Assembly: GCA_027494055.1 (NCBI GenBank)
Contig: JAOSJO010000022.1
Coordinates: 124,001 to 188,000, forward strand
Direction: 5' to 3'
From: Anaerolineae bacterium
GTDB lineage: Bacteria > Chloroflexota > Anaerolineae > Aggregatilineales > JAFGMM01
DNA length: 64,000 bases
Below, piece after piece: positions 8,158 through 17,330 of the stretch; within the stretch, counting starts at the first letter, position 1, and each line of letters opens with the position of its first letter. The position numbers and the translations under genes were made by a program. The notes under the pieces are model-generated. The model did no database searches, was not told the origin of the DNA, and worked only from the letters and a program-made list of their open reading frames with translations.

Positions 8158-10392
8158 GTGAATATGCCTGAACGGAACCCACACCGCAGATCTGTTTCCT
8201 CTCGATTTGTCTTAGTCTTCCTTGTTTTGCTGTCCATTTCGCTGACCTCATGCGATGTGATCCGGTCCAACCTCAGCGCGATGAGCACGCAGTCGGCAGT
8301 CGAGGCGACGCCTACAGACACGCCGGACGCTGCCTCAACCCAGAGCGCCCAGGAGACCGCGCAGGCGGTCGCGGTGGCGCAGGCGCTGACCGGCACCGCT
8401 GAGACGTGGACCGACACGCCCACGCCCTCGCCATCGGTGACGCCAGACCTCACGGGGACGCGGCGCGCGATGGAGACCATGCAGGCGGACGCCGTCGCCG
8501 ACGCGCTTACCGGCACAGCGGAGGCGTGGACCGACACGCCCACCGCGACGGCGACCACGACGCTTACGCCGTCGCATACGCCGACGGCAACCGACACGCC
8601 CGCGCCCACATCCACCCCCACCGACACCGCCGCGCCGACGTTCACGCCGTCCAACACCCCGACGGCAACGGCCTCGCCGAGCGCGACGCTCACGCTGACG
8701 CCGTCGGTCACGCTCACCGCGTCGCCCACCGAGGTCTTGCCGACGGCGACAAACACCCCGACCGTCACCGTGGCCGTGCTGGGCGAGGAGGACCTGAACC
8801 TGCGCGCCGGCCCCGGCACGGAATACGCGATTGTTGGCTTCCTGCCGATCGGCGTCAGCGTGCCGATGATCGGGCGCACGCTCGATAACCTGTGGTACGT
8901 GGTCGAGATCGACGGCGTGCAGGCCTGGGTGGCCTCGTGGCTGGTCACGGTCAACGGCGATATCCGCGCCGTGGGCATCGCCAACCCGCCGGAGGAGGGT
9001 GAAGGCCCGGTTGAGATCACGCCCATCGTCTTCCTCACCACGCCGACCGTCACCCTGATCCCTACCGGGACCGCCATCACGCCGACGCCCGGCCCCATTG
9101 TGCTTTCGACCATAACGGGCACCCCGGCGACGCCGACGCCCACGCGCCTCCCGCGCGGGACGGTCGTCGCCACCGTCCGGACCGAGGGCGCGCGCCTGAA
9201 CGTGCGCGGCGGCCCCGGCCTGTTCTTCCCCAGCATCGGCTTTCTGGAGAACGGCGCGACGGTCCAGGTGACCGGCAGAACCGACGAGCCGAACCCGTGG
9301 TTCAAGATCCTCTTCGAGGACGCCGACGAAGCGTGGATCGCGGGTTGGCTCACCGAGACGCAGGGCAACGTCGATAACCTGGAGGTCGCCGAGTCGCCGC
9401 CCACGCCTGAGGGCTTCGTCGCCCCGCCCGCAAACCCGGTGTTCGCCGGCGGCACGGCGGCCGGCGGCTTCGAGATCGGCGGGCACGTGAACGGGTTTGG
9501 CGCGGTGGGCCACATGCAGCGCGCCGGCATGACCTGGGCGAAGGTCCAGCTTCGCTACAGCCTGGGCCAGGACGCCGGTTCGGCGGCGGGCATCATCAGC
9601 GATGCGCACGCCAACGGCCTGAAGATTTTGCTCGGCATCGTGGGCGACCCCGGCGAGATGACGGCGGTCGGCTTCGACAGCTACTTCCAGCAGTTCGCCG
9701 GCTTCCTCGGCGGCGTGGCCTCGCTGGGGCCGGACGCCATCGAGGTGTGGAACGAGATGAACATCGACCGCGAGTGGCCCACCGGCCAGATCGACCCGGC
9801 GCTCTACACGCGGATGCTCGCCGCCGCCTATAACGCCATCAAGGGCGCCAACGGCAGCGTGATGGTCATCAGCGGCGCGCCCGCGCCCACCGGCGCGGAG
9901 GGGGCCTTCGGCGCGGACCGGGTGTGGAACGACAGCCGCTACGTCGCGGGCATGGCCGCCGCGGGCGCGGCAGCCTACATGGACTGCATCGGCGCGCACT
10001 ACAATGAGGGCATCGTCCCGCCCAGTTGGAGTTCCGGCGACCCGCGCGACAGCTACTACACCCGCTACCTGCCCGGCATGATCAACACGTACCGGGCCGC
10101 CTTCGGTGGGGCGCGCCCCATCTGCTTCACCGAGTTGGGCTATCTCTCGCCAGAGGGCTATGGCGCGCTCTCGCCGGGGTTTGCCTGGGCGCAGAACGTC
10201 ACCGTGGCGCAGCAGGCCGCGTGGCTGGCCGAGGCCGCCGTGATCTGCTCCAACAACGGCGTGCGGCTGATGATCGTGTGGAACGTGAACTTCACCAACT
10301 TCGGGGCCGACCCGATGGCCGGCTACGCGGTTGTGCGGCCCGGCGGCGGCTGCCCGGCGTGCGACACGCTCGGCCAGGTGATGGCGCGGTGA
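8158..10392 (+). CDS. Lipoprotein with TPT linker, two SH3b domains and GH-A-like domain
   Basis: 744 residues. A signal peptide with lipobox (LLSISLTSCDVIRS) is followed by a Thr/Pro/Ala-rich linker (about residues 45-200), two bacterial SH3 domains (about 203-262, with LNLRAGPGTEYAIVGFLPIG; about 334-400, with LNVRGGPGLFFPSIGFLENG) and a C-terminal glycosidase-like barrel (about 437-744). In that barrel EVWNEMN carries the presumed acid/base Glu533 and CFTELGYLSPEG the presumed nucleophile Glu659. The usual Pro of NEP is Met here. SH3b domains suggest binding to peptidoglycan or polysaccharide. GTG 8158 follows a purine-rich GGAGGAGG...GGAG stretch; ATG 8164 is an alternative. The C-terminal domain is a close paralogue of that in the next gene. 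Confidence 0.85.
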   Translation: MNMPERNPHRRSVSSRFVLVFLVLLSISLTSCDVIRSNLSAMSTQSAVEATPTDTPDAASTQSAQETAQAVAVAQALTGTAETWTDTPTPSPSVTPDLTGTRRAMETMQADAVADALTGTAEAWTDTPTATATTTLTPSHTPTATDTPAPTSTPTDTAAPTFTPSNTPTATASPSATLTLTPSVTLTASPTEVLPTATNTPTVTVAVLGEEDLNLRAGPGTEYAIVGFLPIGVSVPMIGRTLDNLWYVVEIDGVQAWVASWLVTVNGDIRAVGIANPPEEGEGPVEITPIVFLTTPTVTLIPTGTAITPTPGPIVLSTITGTPATPTPTRLPRGTVVATVRTEGARLNVRGGPGLFFPSIGFLENGATVQVTGRTDEPNPWFKILFEDADEAWIAGWLTETQGNVDNLEVAESPPTPEGFVAPPANPVFAGGTAAGGFEIGGHVNGFGAVGHMQRAGMTWAKVQLRYSLGQDAGSAAGIISDAHANGLKILLGIVGDPGEMTAVGFDSYFQQFAGFLGGVASLGPDAIEVWNEMNIDREWPTGQIDPALYTRMLAAAYNAIKGANGSVMVISGAPAPTGAEGAFGADRVWNDSRYVAGMAAAGAAAYMDCIGAHYNEGIVPPSWSSGDPRDSYYTRYLPGMINTYRAAFGGARPICFTELGYLSPEGYGALSPGFAWAQNVTVAQQAAWLAEAAVICSNNGVRLMIVWNVNFTNFGADPMAGYAVVRPGGGCPACDTLGQVMAR

Positions 10393-10393
10393 A

Positions 10394-10425
10394 CCCAGAC
10401 AGTGGGCTTAAGCCCACTGTCTGGG
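10394..10425. repeat. 32-base perfect palindrome
   Basis: Perfect palindrome with half CCCAGACAGTGGGCTT, starting one base after the stop codon of the preceding gene. It can form a long hairpin in RNA, with no T run after it. It belongs with the dispersed palindromes of this window, though its sequence differs. Confidence 0.85.
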
Positions 10426-10467
10426 ACGCGCCCTGGATGCAATTACGAATAGAGCAGGTGAGTCTCA

Positions 10468-13341
10468 ATGACCGACACAGGAAGCTATCCAGCAACGGGT
10501 TACGAGGACGAAGGTTGGGAGGAAGAACCCTCCAGGCGGCCATCCCCACCGAAGCGGCGGCGCAGAAGGCCGGGGTGCCTCAGCACCCTGATCTTCCTCG
10601 TCGTCGTGGTTGGGCTGGTCGCGCTGGCGCTCTTCCTTCCGCCGTTCTCCCTCTTCGACCGGCTGACCGGGATGTTGAACTACACCGCGCTGGACGCCGC
10701 CAACCCGTCGATCAGCGACCCCAGCGGCTTCGCGCTCTCGGTGGACATCAACAGCCCCGGTGAGGGCTTCGGCGTGCGCGTGGGCGCGCTCGACCCCAGC
10801 GACATCGTCAGCGGGCGCGCCGGCGCGGAGTGGGAAGCCGCTTACACCGCGATCCCCGCCCACCTGACGCTGCAAAGCCCAATCTACACGGTCGCGACGC
10901 GCGGCGCGCCGCCAGCGACGGTGCAGCTTTCCGTGCCGGCCCCGGCGCGCGTGGACGGCGCGGCGGTGGACCTCTTCACCTGGCAGGACGGCAGATGGGT
11001 GTTCGTGCCGGCGCGCATGAACGTCGAAGGTACCGCGCTGACGGCGCAGCTCAACGAGGTGCCGGAGAGCGTGGCCGCGTTCGAGGCGCGCCCGCTGCCG
11101 CCGGTGCTCAGCACCGTGCTTGAGCCACAGGACGTGCTCACCGCGCAGGCCGAACTGTCGCTGAACATGCTCTTTCCTTCAGGGCTGACGCCCCTCGGCG
11201 ACGGCCAACTGGCCGGCGCGTTCGCGCCCGGCTTTCAGCAGGGCGGCAACTACCGGGTGCTCCCGGTGGTGCGGAACTTCACCGACCCGGCGATCCTCGA
11301 TGTCATGACCGTCGCCGACATCCTGCGCGACGACGCCACCCGCGAGGCGCACATCACCGCGCTGCGCGGCTTCGCCGCGGCGGACAACTACGACGGTGTG
11401 GCGATTGACTATCGCGGCCTGCCGCCCGACTACCGGGGCGCGTACACTTACTTCGTCACCGAGCTGGCGCGGCGGCTCCACGCCGACGGGCGCTGGCTGG
11501 TGGTGTTCCTCCAACCGGCGGTCGAGGACGGCCCGGGCTGGAACACCGGCGCTTACGACTGGCGCGCGCTTGGGCGCGCCGCCGACGCGGTGGTGCTCTC
11601 CCTGCCGCCCGACCCGACCGCCTACGGCGCGGAGGGCCTGGTCCAGCGCATGTTGCGCTGGGCGGTGGACGAGATCGACCGCTACAAGATCATGGCCGAC
11701 CTGACGTCGCTCAGCCTGCGACAGGCCGGCAGCGCGTTCACGCCTGTCCCCTACCAGGTGGCGTTCGACCCGCTTGGCGGCGTCACCCTGCTCTCAGAGA
11801 CGGAGGATGAAGGCTACTTCCTGCCCGGCAGCACCGTACAGGTCGGGCTGAGTTCTGCCCCAACCGCCAGCGGCGAAGACCCGGCCACCGGCGCGGCCTA
11901 CGTCGAGTACAGCAGCGGCGAGCGCACGTGGGTCACGTCTGCGAGCGTGCTGCGCGCCCGCCTGGATAGCCTCTACGACTTCAACCTGGGCGGGGTGAAC
12001 GTCACAAACCTGCTCAACCGCGGCAACCTGGGCGACATGGTCAACGTCGCGGTGGAGTTCCAGAACAGCATCGCGCCCATCGGCAGCAGCCACCCGCTCG
12101 CGCTCCGCTGGACGGTGCGCGCCGCCAGCGGCGAGACCGTGGCGCAGGCTGTCGCCGGGCTGAGCACGCCCTTCGTGTGGACCGCCGAGGAAGAGGGCGA
12201 TTACATCGTCGCTGCCGATCTTGAGGGCCAGGTCGCCGGCGACCGGGGTGAGGTGCGTGTGGCGGTGGCGGTACCGACGCCCACCCCCACGCCAGAGCCA
12301 ACCGCCACGCCCACGCCTGCGCCCGTGGTGCCGAGCGGCGGTGGGGGCGGCGGCTCGGCGGGCGGGGGCAGCAACGCAGCCCCGGTGGCGCCGGCCGGCA
12401 GCATGAGCGTGGGCAGCTTTGAGCTTGGCGGCCACGTCGATGGCTACCCGCCGGTCGCGGAGATGCAACAGGCGGGGATGCGGTGGGTCAAGTACCAGTT
12501 GCGATACGCGCTGGGCCAGGACCCCGGCTCGGCGGCCGGCCTGATCAGCGCGGCGCAGGGCGCCGGCTTCAAGGTGTTGCTCGGCATCGTCGGCTACCCT
12601 GGCGAAATGGCCTCGGTTGGCCTGGACAGCTACATCCCGCAGTTTGCGAGCTTCGTCGGCGGCGTGGCCGCGCTCGGCCCGAACGCCATCGAGGTGTGGA
12701 ACGAGCCGAACATCGACCGCGAGTGGCCCAACGGCCAGATCAGCGGCGAGAACTACACGCGGCTCCTGGCCGCCGCCTACAACGCCATCAAGGGCGCCAA
12801 CGGCAGCGTGATGGTCATCAGCGGCGCGCTTGCGCCCACCGGCTTCGCCGCGCCGCCGGGCACCTCGGCGGCGGTGTGGAACGATGACGTGTTTTACCAG
12901 AGCATGGCAAACGCCGGCGCGGCCAACTACATGGACTGCATCGGCGCGCACTATAACGAGGGCATCGTCCCGCCCGACTGGACCAGCGGCGACCCGCGCG
13001 GCGGCTACCCGACGTACTATCTCACTTCGATGATCAACCGCGCGTGGGCGCCGTTTGGCGGCTCGCGCCCGGTCTGCATCACCGAGCTTGGCTACCTCTC
13101 GCCAGAGGGCTACGGCGGGCTGCCGGCCGGGTTCACCTGGGCGGCGGACACCAGCGTCGCCGAGCAGGCGGCCTGGCTCGCCGGCGCGGCGGTGATCGCC
13201 GCCAACAGCGGCCAGGTCCGGCTGATGATTATCTGGAACGTGAACTTCTCGCGCTATGACTCGGACCCGATGGCCGGCTTCGCGATGATCCGGCCCGGCG
13301 GCACGTGCCCGGCCTGTCAGGCGCTGGCCGGCGTGCGCTAG
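10468..13341 (+). CDS. Membrane-anchored protein with GH18-like and GH-A-like domains
   Basis: 957 residues. A charged cytoplasmic N-terminus (SPPKRRRRRPG) precedes one membrane helix (about residues 38-58). The region to about residue 440 resembles GH18/chitinase-like peptidoglycan hydrolase domains, with NYDGVAIDYRGLPPDY at 307-322. In active GH18 the motif is DGVDIDWE; here the fourth residue is Ala312 and the Glu position is Arg316, so it looks catalytically dead. A GW/SH3-like stretch and a Thr/Pro then Gly/Ser linker follow. The C-terminal GH-A-like domain (about 645-957) has Glu746 in EVWNEPN and Glu873 in CITELGYLSPEG, both expected catalytic residues. Start ATG 10468 lies after GAGCAGGTGAG. 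Confidence 0.85.
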   Translation: MTDTGSYPATGYEDEGWEEEPSRRPSPPKRRRRRPGCLSTLIFLVVVVGLVALALFLPPFSLFDRLTGMLNYTALDAANPSISDPSGFALSVDINSPGEGFGVRVGALDPSDIVSGRAGAEWEAAYTAIPAHLTLQSPIYTVATRGAPPATVQLSVPAPARVDGAAVDLFTWQDGRWVFVPARMNVEGTALTAQLNEVPESVAAFEARPLPPVLSTVLEPQDVLTAQAELSLNMLFPSGLTPLGDGQLAGAFAPGFQQGGNYRVLPVVRNFTDPAILDVMTVADILRDDATREAHITALRGFAAADNYDGVAIDYRGLPPDYRGAYTYFVTELARRLHADGRWLVVFLQPAVEDGPGWNTGAYDWRALGRAADAVVLSLPPDPTAYGAEGLVQRMLRWAVDEIDRYKIMADLTSLSLRQAGSAFTPVPYQVAFDPLGGVTLLSETEDEGYFLPGSTVQVGLSSAPTASGEDPATGAAYVEYSSGERTWVTSASVLRARLDSLYDFNLGGVNVTNLLNRGNLGDMVNVAVEFQNSIAPIGSSHPLALRWTVRAASGETVAQAVAGLSTPFVWTAEEEGDYIVAADLEGQVAGDRGEVRVAVAVPTPTPTPEPTATPTPAPVVPSGGGGGGSAGGGSNAAPVAPAGSMSVGSFELGGHVDGYPPVAEMQQAGMRWVKYQLRYALGQDPGSAAGLISAAQGAGFKVLLGIVGYPGEMASVGLDSYIPQFASFVGGVAALGPNAIEVWNEPNIDREWPNGQISGENYTRLLAAAYNAIKGANGSVMVISGALAPTGFAAPPGTSAAVWNDDVFYQSMANAGAANYMDCIGAHYNEGIVPPDWTSGDPRGGYPTYYLTSMINRAWAPFGGSRPVCITELGYLSPEGYGGLPAGFTWAADTSVAEQAAWLAGAAVIAANSGQVRLMIIWNVNFSRYDSDPMAGFAMIRPGGTCPACQALAGVR

Positions 13342-13451
13342 CCGGGCGCACCGTCCGGAAGACCGTGCTGCCACGGGCGCGCGGAGGGCGTAGCGCGCCG
13401 CGATCTCCGGCCCCCGTGGGATAGCCATTTACGCAAGGAGGCACACTCTCA

Positions 13452-14827
13452 GTGAATACGCCAACACATTCGACGCGGCCTCCCCGCCCGCGCAGGCCGC
13501 GAAGACAGGTCGGGGTGTTCGTCTTCGTGTGGCTTGCCATCACGATTGCGATGGGGGCGTGCACGTTTGTCGCCATCTACTTCGCCAGCGGCGAGGCCAA
13601 CCTCTCGCAACTGCTGGCGGCGGCGGCCCCGACCGCCACGCCTCCCCAGGCGACGGCGACGCTCCTCCCCACCATCCCCCGGCCACCGCAACGCCGACCC
13701 TTGAAGCCACCGACATCCCGCCCATGCCGACCGACCCACCGCCAACGCCCACGCTGCTCCCGCGCGAGGACAGGCGCTTCGGCTACGGCATCCAGGTGCA
13801 GGAGAACTACGACCTCCAGGATTACTGGTACGAGCTGGTCAAGGACCGGCTTGGCCTGGAGTGGGTTAAGCAGCAGGTCCGCTGGGAGATCATCGAGCCG
13901 GAGCGCGGCAACATCGACTGGTCGATGCTCGACCTCGTGGCGCCGGCCGCCGCGGAGAAGGGCCTGAAGCTGATGCTGAGCGTCGTCACCGCGCCGGATT
14001 GGGCGCGGCCCCCCGGCGCGGACCTCTCCAAGCACGGCCCGCCGGCGGACTTCCAGGACTACGCCAACCTCCTGACCGAGACTCTGCAACGCTACCCCGG
14101 CCAGGTCCACGCCATCGAGGTGTGGAACGAGCAGAACATTGACCGCGAGTGGAGTTCGCCGCAGGGCCTCAGCGCCGCCAGGTACGTGGAACTGCTCGGC
14201 GTCGCCGAGCGCGCCATCCACGCGGTGGACCCCGGCGTGATCGTCATCAGCGGCGCGCTCTCACCCACGGGCGTGAACACCGCGCAGGCGATGGACGACT
14301 TCCGCTACTTCGACCAGCTCATCGCCGCCGGCCTGCTCAACTACGCCGACTGCGTGGGCGCGCACCACAACGGCTACAACATCCCGCCCGACGCGGTGTG
14401 GGACAACCCCGCGACGATGGGGCCGCAGGCGACGTACTTCACCGGCCCGTGGACCAACCTCAACCACTCGTGGAGCTTCCGCTCGACGCTGGAGTACTAC
14501 CGCAACGCCATCGTCGCCGCCGGCGGCACGCAACAGCTCTGCGTCACCGAGTTTGGGTGGGCCACCGTCGAGGACCTGGACGGCTACCCGGCCGGCTTCG
14601 AGTTCGCGCGCGACAACACGCTGCAAGAACAGGCCGACTGGACCGTGCAGGCGTTCGAGTGGCTGGCCGAATGGGACGGCGCGTGGATCGCGTTCCTCTG
14701 GAACCTGAACTACGGCCCGCAGGCGGGCGGCGACCCGACGAACGACAACGTGCCCTACAGCATCCTGGCGGGCGACGGCTCGCCGCGCCCCGCCTTCGAA
14801 GCGCTGGCGGCGATGCTGAAGAACTAG
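13452..14827 (+). CDS. Membrane-anchored GH-A-like glycosidase (frameshift near 13678)
   Basis: GTG 13452 follows AGGAGG. The N-terminus has Pro/Arg-rich residues, one membrane helix (VGVFVFVWLAITIAMGACTF) and a short TPT linker. At the C run 13676-13680 the frame is lost; adding one C continues as PPATATPTLEATD into the catalytic domain. That domain begins FGYGIQVQENYDLQDYWYEL and has EVWNEQNIDREW (acid/base Glu) and LCVTEFGWATVED (nucleophile Glu). It is related to the two previous genes (all share NIDREW and VISGAL.PTG) but more distantly. The frameshift is most likely a sequencing error. Confidence 0.8.
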
Positions 14828-14870
14828 GAGACGCCTCGAGTCAGGCACTATATGCGTCATGCACATCTGC

Positions 14871-14895
14871 AGGGGCGGGTCTGAGACCCGCCCCT
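14871..14895. repeat. Palindrome, GGGGCGGGTCT type
   Basis: Arms AGGGGCGGGTCT and AGACCCGCCCCT with one central base, between two plus-strand genes. It shares the outer (A)GGGGC...GCCCC(T) arms with the repeats at 7708, 54069 and 63382 but has a different core. Confidence 0.75.
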
Positions 14896-14943
14896 CCCGC
14901 TAACCTGTGGCGCCTATCACACAATGGAATGGAGAGTGTCGCC

Positions 14944-16023
14944 ATGACCCGTAAAATGATCCTCGTCGGCGCGGGCGGTTTCGGCGGCCATTGGTGCGCC
15001 CACTTCCTGCCGCCCAACATGGAAGATGGCGTTATCGAGGTCGTCGCGGCGGTGGACATCAACCCCGACGCGCTCCAGAACGCCCGGAAGTACCTCGGCC
15101 TGCGCGACGACCAGTGCTTCACCGACGTGGCGCGCGCCTTCGACGCAGTGCGCGCCGACTTCTGCGCCGTCGTCGTGCCCCCGCCGATCCATGAGCAGGT
15201 GGTGGACCTGGCGCTGGCGCACGACATGCACATCCTCTCCGAGAAGCCCATCGCCGACACGATGGAGGCCGCGGTCCGCGTCGCCGATAAGGTGAAGCGC
15301 GCCGGCAAGAAGATGGCCGTCACCATGAGCCACCGCTTCGACCAGGACAAGACCACGCTGCGCGCTGAGCTGCGCTCCGGGCGCTACGGCCGGCTCGATT
15401 ACCTGATCTGCGCCCTCACGACTGACTGCCGCAAGTATGGCGCGATGGGGTTCCGGCACGAGATGGTTGACCCGCTGATGGTCGAGGCGGCGATCCACCA
15501 TCTCGACCTCCTGGCGGACCTGGCCGGCGCCCCGTGCCAGACGATCTACGCGCAGACGTGGAACCCGCCGTGGGGCGAGTACACCGGCGACTCGCAGGGG
15601 CTGGCGCTGCTGCACTTCGACAACGGCGCGCGCGCCGTGTACGAGGGCGCGCTCTCCAACGCCGTCGGGCTGTACGGCTGGACGCGGGACTACTTCCGCG
15701 CCGAGTGCGAGGGCGCGACGTTCGTCCTCGACCATCGCCGGCTGGAGCGGTTTGTCTACGACCCGTCGCGCACGTGGGCGGACGGCCGCCCAGGGCAGGG
15801 CGAGGAAGTCCCGCTGATCCAGCAGCCCAAGTGGTCGAACGCCTGGCTCATCGAGCAGTTCGTCCAATGGCTGGACGGCGGCGAGCCGATGGCGACGAAC
15901 GTCGAGGACAACCTGCAATCGATGGCGCTGGTCTTCGCCGCTATCGAGAGCAGTCGCAACGACCGCCCGGTGGACGTGCAGGCGGTGCTTGCTGCGGCGC
16001 GGACAGCCGTCGCGGCGGCCTGA
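14944..16023 (+). CDS. Gfo/Idh/MocA family oxidoreductase
   Basis: 359 residues. The Rossmann fold starts at once with MTRKMILVGAGGFGGHW (GxGGxG nucleotide loop). SEKPIADT with Lys101 is the family EKP motif, and EAAIHHLDLLADLAG with His185/His186 is the catalytic His region. Members oxidise or reduce sugars, inositols or their derivatives with NAD(P). GGAGAG precedes ATG 14944. It sits inside the run of surface glycosidase genes, so a sugar released by them could be its substrate; this is inference from position only. Confidence 0.9.
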   Translation: MTRKMILVGAGGFGGHWCAHFLPPNMEDGVIEVVAAVDINPDALQNARKYLGLRDDQCFTDVARAFDAVRADFCAVVVPPPIHEQVVDLALAHDMHILSEKPIADTMEAAVRVADKVKRAGKKMAVTMSHRFDQDKTTLRAELRSGRYGRLDYLICALTTDCRKYGAMGFRHEMVDPLMVEAAIHHLDLLADLAGAPCQTIYAQTWNPPWGEYTGDSQGLALLHFDNGARAVYEGALSNAVGLYGWTRDYFRAECEGATFVLDHRRLERFVYDPSRTWADGRPGQGEEVPLIQQPKWSNAWLIEQFVQWLDGGEPMATNVEDNLQSMALVFAAIESSRNDRPVDVQAVLAAARTAVAAA

Positions 16024-16049
16024 GACTCACGCCGCGCCCGCTCTCGCTG

Positions 16050-17263
16050 ATGCCGCCGATGTCAGCCGACGCGCGCCGCCCGCGCCCCTGGACGCGCAGC
16101 ATCCTGTTTCTCATCGCCCTGGCGGCGCTGCTCGCGTTCGTCGCGGCGCAGGCTGGCCCCCAGCCCACCGCGACGCCGATGGTGCCGCTTTTCGACTCGC
16201 CCACCTACGCGGTGCAGGCGTTTCTCTATTGGGACGAAGCCGCGCGCCAGCGCGACCTGCAACTGATCCGCGACATGGGCTTCACGCACGTGAAGGCGCA
16301 GCTCCCCTGGCGCGAGATCCAGACCTACTTCCCCGACCAGTGGGACTGGTACCGCGCCGACGCGCTCGTGGCAGGCGTGGAGGCCGCCGGCCTGCGCCTG
16401 ATCGCGCGGATCGACCGGCAGCCCTTCTGGACGCAGGACAACGGCGGCTGGCCGCCGCTCGATAGCGCGCCCCCGCCGACCTGTCGTACTTCGGCGCGTT
16501 CTGCGAGGCGGTCGCGGCGCGCTACCGGGGGCGCATCGCGGCGTACCAGGTGTGGAATGAGCCGAACCTGTCGCGTGAGTGGGGCGACAACTGGGGCACG
16601 CCGGAGATCGAGCGCGCGCCGGACGCCGCCGAGTACGTGGCGCTGCTGCGCGCGTGCTACCAGGGCGTCCGGCGCGGCGACCCTGACGCCATCGTGATCT
16701 CGGCCGGCCTCGCGCCCACCGGCACCGGCCTCCCCGCTGCCATTCCGGACACCGAGTACCTGCAACAGATGTACGACGCCGGCGCGGCGGCGTACTTCGA
16801 CGTGCTGGGCGTGCACGCGCCCGGCTACGGCCAGCCGCCCGAACTGCCGCCCGACGACCCGGTCTTCGAGGGCCACCGCTGGCGCTCCTTCCGCCACGTC
16901 GAGGACATCCGCCGCATCATGGTGCGCAACGGCGACGCGCACAAGCAGGTCGCGCTGCTGGAGGTGGGCTGGACCACCGACCAGGTGCACGACAATTACT
17001 CGTGGATGGCCGTCAGCGAGGCGACGCAGGCGGATTACCTGGTGCGCGCCTACCGGTACGCCGCCGAGCAATGGCAGGCGTGGATCGGGCCGGTGACGGC
17101 GATCTACATCGCCGACCCGCTCTGGACCGAGGCAAACGAGGAGTGGTGGTGGTCGCTGACGGTGCCGGGCTACCCGGAGGCCGGGCTGCGGCCGGCTTAC
17201 CACGCGCTCGCGGCGATGCCCAAGCCCACGCGCGCCCGCGCCACGCCGGTTACGCCGCCCTGA
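16050..17263 (+). CDS. Secreted/anchored GH-A-like glycosidase (frameshift near 16472)
   Basis: ATG 16050 (or 16059) gives an N-terminal hydrophobic segment SILFLIALAALLAFVAAQAG, then FDSPTYAVQAFLYWDEAARQ and a barrel start GFTHVKAQLPWREIQ. At the C5 run in GCGCCCCCGCC (16468-16475) the frame slips; with one more C it reads ADLSYFGAFCEAVAARYRG and goes on to YQVWNEPNLSREW (acid/base) and VALLEVGWTTDQ (probable nucleophile). It follows the oxidoreductase by 26 bases, so the two are probably co-transcribed. The fold matches the other cluster members but has no SH3b domain. Confidence 0.8.
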
Positions 17264-17330
17264 TAAACTGGGGTATCATCACGAAACGCTGTCACGAGGC
17301 CTGTAACAGGATCAGGAACCGAGTCCAGTT

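Noticed and set aside
9500..9530. Minus-strand open frames of about 550 codons across the surface-protein genes (7887-9999)
   Set aside because: Val/Gly/Ser-rich repeats are the mirror of the TP linker; signal peptide, SH3b and barrel motifs are on the plus strand.
16470..16550. Reading the broken barrel genes as true pseudogenes
   Set aside because: Both halves keep full family sequence up to the slip and the slip is one base in a C run; decay would leave more than one lesion.
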